The translations under genes were made by a program, and so were the position numbers. From Chinchilla lanigera (Eukaryota > Chordata > Mammalia > Rodentia > Chinchillidae): 64,000 bases of DNA. The notes under the pieces were generated by a model that saw only the letters and a list, made by a program, of their open reading frames with translations, was not told the origin of the DNA and made no database searches. This document shows, one piece after another, positions 36,801 to 48,800 of this stretch (its first letter is position 1; the number at the start of each line of letters is the position of its first letter). The DNA is taken from assembly GCF_000276665.1 (NCBI RefSeq), contig NW_004955425.1, positions 20,455,393-20,519,392 on the forward strand, read 5' to 3'.

Positions 36801-39800
36801 TCTGACTCTAAATTACATTTGCCGCAGCATTCTTCTTAGGAAATATCTGGAGCCCTGTCTGTTATTAAGTCTCTTTTCTTCTTAGAAAGTATCTGGAGCC
36901 GTCTACGTTATTCGCTTGTATTTCAGTTGTGTCCAATGGTCGTATTTCCTTCGTTGTAGGTGGTATTGTGAAGGCAAGGAACTTGAAAATTCCCCAGACA
37001 TTCAGATCATCCAGGCAGGAAACCTCCACTCACTGACCATCGCTGAAGCCTTTGAAGAGGACACAGGGCGCTATTCTTGCTTTGCGTCTAACATCTATGG
37101 GACAGACTCAACTTCCGCTGAGATTTATATAGAAGGTAAAGAAAAATACTCTTGAAAGGTGATAATTACTAGTAGAGCATAAATTTAATGGGGGATGCTG
37201 GCACACACCTGTAATGCTAGCACTCAAGAGGCTGAGACAAGAGGGTTGCTGCAAGTTCGAGCCCAGGCTGGGCTATATCAGTGAGTTCAAGGCCATCCTA
37301 GACTACCTAATGAGGCCCTTTCTCAAAACCACACCAAACCAAACATAAAGCCATAAATTTATAATAAATAAACATTTATTAAGAGCCTATTCTACCATCC
37401 TTTGGGGCAGTGGAGATATTGCAATGAACCCAGCAAACAAAAATTCATAGATTCCTATGCTGGTAAATGTACATTATAATGGGAGAAACAAATGAGGTAA
37501 ATATATAAAGCATGTAAGATCATAGATATAAGTAAACCTGCAGAAGAAGTAGCAAAACAGCTGATGCAGGAGGATCATTACAAGTTTGAGGCCAGTCTGG
37601 GCTACAAAATGAGTTCAAGGTCAACCTGAACTGTATAGTGAGACCCTGTCTCAAGAAAAAAAGAAAGAAAGAGTGAAAGAAAGAAAGAAAGAAAGAAGAA
37701 AGATATAGCCAAACAGTGGATAGGAACTGTATATGTACATGTATGAGTGTGTGTGCATGTGTGTATGCGCATGTGTGTTGACTCTATTTTTAGGCAGGGT
37801 AGCCAGAGAAGACCTTGTGGATGACACTTGCATGGTGGTCTGGAGGAAGCAAGGGAGTGAGCTACAAGGATATGCAAGAGAAAGGTGCGCTAGGCAGAGA
37901 ATCAGCAGGTTGAGTGGCGCGGAGGCCCTGGGCCCAGGTGGAGGCCAGTGTGAGCAGTGCAGCGCAAGGCAGGGAGAAAGCAGCAGGATGGGCGGCCTGC
38001 AGGTGCAGGTGGGCGGGGCGGAGGAGATAGGAGGGGAGAGTGTGTCAGTACCGCTAGCTCACTGCAGGGATTTTGGTTCTCACCTTGAGGAGATGGGAAA
38101 TTCCAGAGGGCCTGAGCCAGACAGTTTGAACCGAGTGACTCTGGCTCCCGATGGAGAATATACAGCTGGGGAGGAGTTGGGGATTTAGCTCAGCGGCACA
38201 GTGCCTGCCTGGCAAGCACAAGGTCGTGAGTTCAATTCCCGGTACCGGAAAAAAAAACAAACCAAAAAAAAAAAAAGAGAGAGAGTATACAGCTGGGAAC
38301 CAAGGTAGCAGCAGGGACCCTGGTTGGAAGTATCTCAAAGGCTGCTACATCAGTGTCCGTTGGCTGTGATTAATTTCAAGGAAGACATCAGTTTATGGTC
38401 CTCGTGTCTACATAAACATTCATTCTTATTTTGTGTCATCCTCTGAGTTTTTTTCCTAAGGACATTCTTTAGCACTTTTGTTGTCTACAATACCTTAAAA
38501 TGCCTTGGTCTCAGCATTTGCCTATTGTATTATTGTGGTGTCAATGTCCATTTATCAACTCAGTTGTAAGGCCAGGACTGTTTCATGATTTTTTAATCTC
38601 CAAAACCTTACATAATACCAAGGACATAGTGAATATTTGATAAACATTTACTCAGTAAGCATATGAATAGGAACGTGTTGAATGTTTTTATCCCAAGCAT
38701 TCAGAGTATAATAAATACCTCCCAATTTAGCTCTGTTTTATCTTCCTGGAATTCACTATCTTGAGAAGTAAATCCAGGATCAAGATCCTGGTAGCAGCGC
38801 TGAGATTGGATTGCTGGGGTTTTTTTCTTTGTGGCAACAGGACTTCGAACACCCCCACTGTCAAGGTGGAGAAGGACGTGTTAATATTAGGACAGGGCGG
38901 AAGGGCAGCCTCCTACACCTACAATGTTTGGAATCCAGCATAATCTCCTCTTTTATTCAGTCTTACAGGCCAGGAGCATGAGTGCTTATGAACACCAGAG
39001 AATGTCTGCAAAGGTCTCTCTGCAGTCCAAAGACATCAGCAGGTGTTTTCCGTACTCAAACATCAGACTGGATCAGTTAATTTTTTTATTAATTAAATTT
39101 ATCAGTACATTTTAGGTATACATAGTGACCACATTCATCATAGGGAATTTGTACCTGTACATGATATAACTTGATTCTTTTTCCCCCCTTCCCTACCTTC
39201 CCTTCAACCCCTCGTCCCCTCCTTATTTATAAGAACTTTGCTTCTATTTTTTTCTTCTTTTCCCATTTTTCCCTTCTTTCCTTTTGCCCTTCCTTCCTCC
39301 CAGCTCCTCTTCCCATTTGAACATTTTTTTCCTATTTCCCAATATCTATTATACATTTTGGTCCTTATTTAAACTTTCATTTTCTCACACTGGAGAAACA
39401 ATGTGTATTTACACATGTGTTGGGCCAGTTAATTTGAACTTGAACACTAACTAGAGATGTGACCTTGAGCAACTCCTTCAACTTCTTAGGGTGTGTTTCT
39501 TCATTTGTCAAATCGAACGTTAGGGTAGAAAATCACTGAGTTCATTTCTAAGTCTAAAATTCTATAGATCTTCAAATTCAGTTGAGGAACTGGTTTAAGA
39601 AATTATCATCTTCAGAATCTCACATCTTGTTTTTATTTCTCCAGGAGTTTCTTCTTCTGACTCAGAAGGGGACCCTAACAAGGACGAGATGAACCGGTAA
39701 TCCTAATTTCTGTCCTGTAGCCTTCCCATCCTGGGATCACATCTAGTCACACCTTTTCCCATCCAAGAAAACACCCAGTTGGCCGGGCGAGGTGGTGCAC

Positions 39801-42800
39801 ACCTGCACTACCAGCTGTGTAGGAGTTAAGGCAGGAAGACAGCAAGTGAAGGCCAGAGTGAGCAATAGCAACACCTTGTCTCAAAATAAAAAGAGAAAGG
39901 GCTGTGGCTGTACTCCGGGTTCAATCCCAGTACCAGGGGAAACAAATAAACTTCTAATTGGTTTCTAGGTCTTGCAAAAGGTGACTTCAGGGTATGACCT
40001 AAAATTAAATTAACTAATTTAAAAAAGCAGAGCAGATTTGGAGAAGATGCTATGTCTTTTGCTTAAGTCTTGCCTAACAGGTTAATTCAAATATTCTCAA
40101 TATTTAAAAAATGAAGCATCACCTTTGAAAAATCATCTTACTTTTATCTACAGAGTAAAAAACAATACCTGATGGTTTAAAAATCGCATGCTTAAGTAGT
40201 ATTTCCAAGAACACAAAACCTAGTAATCCTAAATATGTGTGTATATAATTTATAATATATATATAGTTTTACACATAATTTTATACACTTTTTACTACAA
40301 TAATTTATTTAGCATACACATACAAATAAGTGATCTGGACAAGTTACAACCTTTTGGCCAAACAGTTGTGCCAAATGCTGAACAAAGTCATGTCCATCCA
40401 TTCATCACCCTCCACAACTGCACACTGAGCACTCACTCTGCCCCAGGTGCTGTGCCAGACCCAATGGATTCTGTAGAAAGTCAGATGCTTCCTGCCTTCA
40501 AGAGGCTCACACTCTAGTAGAGAAACATAGCAAGTCTGGCAAGACATGTATGGAAGCACCTGGACAGTGAGAATGATGAGATGGACCAGACTGTGATGCC
40601 CACACACAGTGGGATTACACACAAGTGTAATCCAGGATTACACACAGTGTGTGCGGGATTGCACACAAGAGACTGTTTTTAAGCTGGGGAGGGAGAAGGA
40701 AATCAAGAAAAGCTGCACAGAATTTTGACTCGTACCTGAATTTTTGTGTGTATGTTTTTTAAAATACTGGAGATTGAATCCAGAGCCTTGGGTATGTTCT
40801 ACCACTGTGTATAACCTCAGTCCTTCCTATGTTGAGACAGTCTTCCTAAATTGGCCAGGCTGACCTTGAATTTGCAATCCTCCTGCCTCAATCTCTTGAG
40901 TAGCTGAGATTACAAGCACGAGCCATCATGCCCAGCTCTAAAATGAGTCTTAAAAGAAGAGTAGGAGGGCGCCCCCACAACCAGAGGTCATTCCGGGCAG
41001 AAGCCATGGGGCCTGGAAATAGTCACAGTAACCACTGCTTGTGATTACATGGAGCACACAGCGGGATTCAGGAGAGTGGTTAGAGACGTAAACTGTGTTT
41101 GCATATCCGCCTTCCCTTACAGAGGGGAACTCCGTAAGGGGAAATCATGTTCCATTCTTCAGAATTTTTTGCCCGTGTCTACCTTGTGACAATAATTTGC
41201 TCTCAGCCTTTCCACAGATAGAAAGAGCTGGAGTAAAGAGTTCCTCCTTCACGCCCTTCGTGGGTGCCCTCCTGCCTCAGCTGCCTTCTCTTCTTCCCCT
41301 TGCCAGTCACCTGCTTAGAGCTCTTGCCGTCTGCTCCAGCCTTTTCTTTTACAGCTTGAAAGTACTGTTACCAGTTATCCCCAGAAAAATCATTTTGATC
41401 CTTTCATTTTCCTGGCTCAAAAAAAATGAGTATCGAATCGGCCCGTAATCCCAGCACTTAAGAGGCTGAGTCAAGAGGATCACCATGAGTTCGATGCCAA
41501 CCTGGACTATAGAGTGAGACCCCTTTGGTATCAAAAAACAAAACAAACAACAACAAAAAAAGAAGAGTATCTACAGGAAGACAGAAATTGAACATGAGAC
41601 AAACGTGTTTTCTTAATCTGAAATCAGCCTACGTGCAAAGCCTTACTCAGCAGCGTGGCCGGGCGGCCTCCCGGCCCCTCTCTCCGTCGGGCTGCCTGCG
41701 TCCCACCCCAGCCACACACGGTTCACTTTCTCCTTCCCTGTCAGTCTGCGCACTGTGCTGGGAATGCTCTCTCTAGTTGTTTAGTTTAGGTTGTGTAGTT
41801 TGGTTTGGTTTGGTTTTGCTTGACACAGGGTCTCACTATGTAGCCCAGGCTGGCCTCAAACCCATGGTGACCTCCTGCCTCAGCCTGCCAAATGCTGGGA
41901 TGACAAGTGTGCACTGTCACACCCTGAAAATGTGTGTAAATTTGAAAAGCTTGTTGATTTCAGGTTATTTCTACTTTTTGACATGCCAAAATGACACTGG
42001 TAAAGATTTACAAATCTGGCCTCCTACTTGAAATGGAAAGAAGAAATACAGAGAACAACCAAACAAACCTTCAGAGAATTGCCTCTGCCCGTGTTCCTGT
42101 CATGGATCTCAGGGAGCTGTTAATAAGTCTGACTCCCTGGCTACCCTGCATGTAACCCACAAGAATGGTGTCTCGTTCATCTCCATGTCTGCATTGCTGG
42201 GTGAAGTGTAGCCTGAAGTTCTCAGTAAACACTTGTAGGATACTATCAAGCCAAGTGTGTGATTAGCCCGAACTACATGCAGTAGAGGCTTTACTAGTTT
42301 TGTTGAAAGACTTTTCTCAAAAAGTCCTAGCTCTATTTTATAATCTATATGTATCTTAATCATTTCTCAGAATCCAGAAGCCAAACGAGGTGTCCCTGCC
42401 TCCCACTACTTCTGCAGCCATTCCTCCAGCGGCACCCCCAGCCCCGCATTTGGTGGCCCAGCCCAGAGTGACAACCATCCAGCAGGTACAGAATCTAGAT
42501 GGAACGCGAGTGCCGTGGGCTGTGACGGACGTGTGCTGTGACCGACTGTGACGGTCTTGTACGGCACAATCGCTCTGTCCTCTGTTGCAGCTCTGTGGGG
42601 TGAAGGTCACTTTGCACTCCTGATGTAGGAGCGGTTCCCACTGCTCCAGCTTCATAAGCAAATATTACAGGAAAGGGAACTCTTCTCAAATTAGTCTCTG
42701 ACATTCTGGTTTTATTAAGAGTGACAATTACTTGCATGATGAGCTACCAGCTCTTGGACCAGCCCAGGATACTCTACATCATAAAACTCAGTTTCATGGA

Positions 42801-45800
42801 GCACGAAAGATTTTAGTGCCTAAGAGAGAGCAAGCAGGAGGTTATTTTTTAGGAAGTAGTAAAGGGTCTCATCTTTCAAGTTAATAATAATAATATATGC
42901 TTAGTATTTAAAAATTCAGAAAGTTAAGGGGCGTATTAAGTAAAAACTTTAATCAGGGTTCTACACCACTCCTCAGAGGTACTTCCTACTAGAAGTCTCA
43001 GATAGTTCCAGGCATTACCTATGCACATATAAGAATAGATATATATGCATATACTGTAAAACACATTAAATCATATGACCTAAATGTTTGTAAAACGTGA
43101 TGATATATTGTTTCTTGATGATTAATATATTTAACTTATTGATCTCCAACCTTTTATTTTTAAAAATCAGAATTATTTACCTAATCCATTTAGTGATGCA
43201 GAAGGATAGAGTTTTAGTTCTAATTCATTGGCTTTCCACTGTGATCTGTGCTGCCCCAGGGGTTTTATGAGATCGCTTCAGGGAATTAGTGTTAATTACC
43301 TGGATTCATACGCTGAGCAAGGGAATGGATAGTGTGTCCATGACCTACAAAGAAATGCACTCAATTTCACCTAAAATCTGAAGGCTGTGATTTATAAACC
43401 TAGAAAATATGCCTTTTGATTTGAGATTAATTTTATACATCAGGCTGGGGATATAGCTCAACGGCCCAGTGCCTGCCTGGCAAGCACGAGGCTGTGAGTT
43501 TGATTCCTGGTACCAAAAAAAAAAATTTTATACATCAAATTCTGTACATTTGTTATACCTGTCAATCTAGGTAATAATTTTAGTGATAATGAGTCTGTTG
43601 TTGGTTCCCTTCTAACAGTGCCAGAGTCCGACCAACTATTTGCAAGGATTGGATGGAAAACCTATCATTGCAGCTCCTGTGTTTACAAAGGTAATCAAAG
43701 CATGACTTCTTCCTTTCTGTCTTGGCTTTAAAGACACCAGGGCACCCACACAGAGTTATAGATCCTAAGTTGACTGATTTTATTTCAGTATTTTTGGCTC
43801 ATGTAATAAGAGTATAAGGAGCTTAGGGTTTTTTGGTTGGTTGGTACAGTATCACTTCAAGTCCCAGATTTCTAATGATAGGTGCTTTTTGTTGTTGGGC
43901 TTTTGCTGCTGCTGCTGTTGTTTTTGTTATTTTTCCTAGTACTGGGGATGGGTCTCAGGGCCTTACATATGCTAGGGAAGTGCTTTGTCAATGAGTTATA
44001 TCCCCAGCAATTACCCTTTACCCCCTTTTTTGAGATAGGGTCCTGCTAAATTGCCCAGCCTAGGCTATCCTCCTGCCTCAGCCACCTGAGTAGCTGAGAC
44101 TGCACCACACACACCAAGCTTTAATAGCAGTTCTTATGATGAGATCATTCCCTCTCGCCATAAAGACCTCTTTGACCATGCTTGGTCTGTGAGACAGCCA
44201 CACCCAAAGATCAGGTGATACAGTTCCAGCCACTTACTACTCCAGAGGTTTCTCTGGACTTTCAGAAGTATCTGGTTCCAGGGATCTGTCTTTGGAGCTC
44301 AAGGACATGGAGTTAAATGCTCTTGGGAGGTTTAACATAAAGCCTCTCTCAAGGACAAAAAGCTTGTTTTCTGCTCCATGGTATCAGCTATTCTGACTCA
44401 CAGTCTTTGTATTTAGAACTGGAAAGTTCAGTCAGGCACTTTCACTTACAAATAAAACAAAACACGAGAGGCCCAGAGAGATTACACTGTGTTGCCAAGT
44501 CACAGGACTAGTTAGTGGCTCGAGTAGGGCGAGAAACAAGTTCTTCCACTCCCCGGTCTATGTACCCTTGTACAACACAGAGTATGTTTCTGTGCTGTTT
44601 GAAACAGTAAGTTCAAAGGTTAAAAACTTGAATCCCCTTGGATTTGGGGGGACTATGAAGACCACATGGGCAGACTCTTCCCCTGCACTTATAGTCTAGT
44701 ATGTGAACATTAAACTCAGGCCCAAGAGACTTTATCCCCTAAGAAGTATGTTTTGGCTTAGAACAGTGGTTATCAGCCATGGTTGGTCTTGCTCTCCAGA
44801 GGTTATCAGGGCTGTCCGGAGACACTTTTGGCTGCCACAACTGAAGACATCCAGGAATGCAGCTAAACCTTCTCTAGTGCATAGGACCATAGCCCTCCAC
44901 AAGAGAGAAATATCCTCCCCAAATGTCAATTGTGTTGAAGCTGAAAAGTTCTAGGAGTAAGGAAATTGGCACATGTGACCTTTTCCAGCAAGTAGTACTG
45001 CTTAAGAGCTAAATCCGTAACTCCCACAGGAGCCTTGGTTTCAGAGAAGTTCCGCCATATTGGCTCATCCAAGATGGCCTCCAGTACCCGCAAGAGTGCG
45101 CCATGTTTACTCATCTCTGTGTCACCCAGGCACACCTTCTTATGTGAGACGAGATGCCTCTCAATTTCTCAGGTTCTTTTTCTGGAGCCTGTATCTGAGA
45201 TTTCAGCTGTATTATTTTCAAAGATGTGAAGTAGGAAAGTAACATGTCACTTGGTAGATACAAGACACTGATGAGGAACTATAGGCAGGTGTGTGTGTGT
45301 GTGTGTGTGCATGCACTTGTGTGAAATGCAGCTAACAGAGCTAGTTCTTGTTATCTTTTATTGTTACTGCTGAGTCACCTCGCCTTAACACACAGCATAA
45401 GTGCTGGAAGTCAGCACACTTAATTTGTCACACCCCTGCGTCACACCTTAGAGACAGTGCTGACTCTTCAAAGGCAGCTGAGCCACAGAGTAGCTGACGC
45501 CCAGTCTCAGGAAAGCCTCCTGTCTTCCCAGCCTCAACACCGTCAGCCAGCCAAGTAGGTGACCCCGGAGGTGTCCTCATCTCCTCTCAATTTCAAGTCT
45601 TAGGGGCTCTGCTTTCCATTCTTCTTATCACCCAGGCATGCGTCTGGTGCATTTATCAGAGATAAAACTGTTCACTTCTCTGCTTGCCCTGATCACCTTG
45701 AAAGCTATCTCTAACCACAGTTCGTAAAGGTAATAGCTCCAATAGCAAGCATGAGGCCCTAGGTTCAAGCCCCAGCATCCATCAAAAAGAAGGGGGAAAA

Positions 45801-48800
45801 CTCTGATAGGAACCTTTAACATTTGCTCTTTGCATTTCACAGGTTAATGAGAGGGTCAGGTTTGCGTTTGTGTGGTGACTCTGATTGCCTTCTTATAATT
45901 ACAGGCAGACACATGGGATAAAGACACTTGATAAAAACACAGATACATTTGAAAAATAAAAATAGGAAAATGACTTAATCACTAGATATTTGTTAGGTAA
46001 AATCCTTACAAGCTTTTCAGTGGTGTCTGCCCTACGAGCAAACAGTCCTCACTACACAGACTCAGCCTCCGTGAGGAGACTTCTCCACCCTCGGGATGTG
46101 TGCTTTTGCCTCCATAAATGGGATCAGGATTGTCAGACTCAGGACACTAGGATAGGCTGTGACTCAGATTCCAGAGGGACTTAGCAGCAGCGGTGTGCTT
46201 GCGTCAGTTTCCATCAGTAAGGGCAAGATCGAGGTCACAGTCACTGCCAGTGTCATTAACAAATTTCTGAGTCAGAACTACCAGCGATGGCGTTGCCTGT
46301 GCCTGAACAGCGAGCACAGGTCCTTTGTGTGGGTTGTTCAGGTTATTCCTGTTCTGTTTACTTCCTTAATGATTCTGGTGTGTCTCCCCCTGAGACTCAC
46401 TTTCTCTACTGCTCAACAAAACCTTTCTTTGCCAATTATAGCAAGAAGCCATTTGTTTTTAAAGTAATGGTTAGATAGCAGAGTTTTATTTAACTCCTTT
46501 TCCCCCTCCTGTGNNNNNNNNNNNNNNNNNNNNNNNNNNNNNNNNNNNNNNNNNNNNNNNNNNNNNNNNNNNNNNNNNNNNNNNNNNNNNNNNNNNNNNN
46601 NNNNNNNNNNNNNNNNNNNNNNNNNNNNNNNNNNNNNNNNNNNNNNNNNNNNNNNNNNNNNNNNNNNNNNNNNNNNNNNNNNNNNNNNNNNNNNNNNNNN
46701 NNNNNGATCCTCCTGCCTCAGCCTCCCGAGTTCTGGGATTATAGGTGTGTGCCACCATGCCCTGCAATACTTACCTTCTTATTTAAAAAAGCTAAATTAA
46801 AAAGGAAATGGGCAGTTGGCCAGCAAAACAGTGGTAGAGTGGGATTCCAGGCGCTATTCCTCTATGAGATTCCATAGAGGACTCCTTGGTCTGCTGACAG
46901 ACGATTCTCACAGGTTTTTTGTTTATTTGCTGTACTGGGGTGGAGCCCAGGACATCACATGTATTAGGCAAGCACTGTGCCGCTGGGCTACACCCCAGCC
47001 CACGTGTGTCTAAACACTCTCCAACTGTGGATGGAGAGTGACTGCCACTCTGTGCAGGATCAGAACCCTCCCAGCTGCCTCTGAGAGGGGCGGTGGGAGG
47101 CGCTCTCACTTCTTGAGAGCGGAGGGAGGGAGGTGATCAAATTAGAATCCTGCTCCTATCCCTGCTCCCACTCAACAGCAGCTGCTCTGGCGGGCTTTCA
47201 AGGAGCCCCGGCTCTGGCTCCAGCTGCTTCAGCAGTAATTTGAAGAGGGCGCCGGGGCAGGGGGAGTGAGAGTGTGAGGAACAGTCCATTATATAACCCC
47301 AGAGGCAGGAAACCCTGAAATAACTGGGCCAACAGCCAGATTCAGACGACTGAGGATTTCATGTCCCCAGCCCATCAATGCCAGAGAATCAGCTGGCTCA
47401 GCTCTTGCCTGGGGCACCTATGACAGTCAGGGGACAGAGGACCTCAATCAGTTCTTTATCAGTAAATATTACTTCGATTCAACTTCAGCCTAAAGCACTG
47501 TACACGTGTACTTGCAAAAATATCAACTAGATTTAAAAATGAATAAAATGACAAAATGCACCTTGAGGCTGACACATTTTAAGCAGACAGCTGCTTTTCT
47601 CAAGGACACCCCCACATCATATTTGTGGGCAGAGATCTACATGCAGGAACCGTCTCCACTCAGTTCACTTTTAGAGCACTGGGCCAGGGTTTGGCAGAAG
47701 GAAGGTATATGGTCAGATTTACTCTGTGGCAAATACCCGCACTTCAGCTAAGGAGTTCTGTGTGACGTCAGCGTGTCTTTAGGAAGGAGAGAGAAAATAC
47801 ATCCAGGGACAAGTGGTGGCACAAAGCAGGCTATCAAGGCTGTGTGTATTAAGTCACCTACTAAGAACGTCACCTCAGACAGTCAGTACGGTGACACAAG
47901 GAGGGACTTGCACTTTGAACACTGTTTACTTCAGGAGGTTATGGACCTTTGGTTATAGTGACTTTAGCCCAGATCCATAATTCCTAGTAAAGATTAACTT
48001 AATCTTTGCCAGTGAGGGACAGTTTCATTTGTCTTTAGGTAAGTCAAAGTGAATATGATCAAGTCTGTATACATAAGTGTATTAGTCTGTTTGGGGTTAC
48101 TATAAAGAAATTCCTGAGGCATGCTACTTTATAAAGAGACAAGGTTTACCTAGTTCACAGTTTTAGAGGCTCAGGAGCATGGCTTAGCTCCAGTGAAGAC
48201 CTCATGGAAGATGGCATCACAATCGGGAGGAGAGAGAGAGAATCACATGGTGAGGCAGGAGGCCAGCACAAAGGAAAGGGTCAGTAATGGCCTCCCATTA
48301 GGCCCCACCTCCTACAGTTCCTACCACCTCTTATCGTCACGCAGGGGACCAAGCTCCCAACACGTGAACCTGTGAGGGACACTCTGTTCCCGTATGTGAG
48401 CCACGGCATCATGCTGGTGGGACCGGCCAAGAACCTCCTGCTGTGATGAACCCAGATAGCGCCACCTGTGTACGTTCTAATGAAGCCGCTGATTTGGACG
48501 CTGATGTGTGGGATATGAACCAGCTCCTCCTTACGAGACTTTGCAGAAAAAGCTTAGTTTTTAGCAGCAACAACTCTCATTGTCCTAAAAACTTCTAATA
48601 ACTCTTCCTAAGTGGCTTGTAAGATGACTCTTAGGGTCTCCTTTATTGAGTATTAATGTCTGTCACAGAACTAGTGAGCCTGCTCCACACACTGTACAAC
48701 CTCAAGGATCTTGGCCAGCTTCTCAAATAGAACACAAGTCTTGGTTTCTAATGTCATATAAATGGTGGCAACCAAGTAGTGCTGGTTTAAGTTAAGAGGG

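Larger units (their letters stand above)
45000..46510. other. Intronic sequence, mostly unassigned
   Basis: Contains a short (GT)n and one ID fragment. No gene is seen. Confidence 0.4.
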
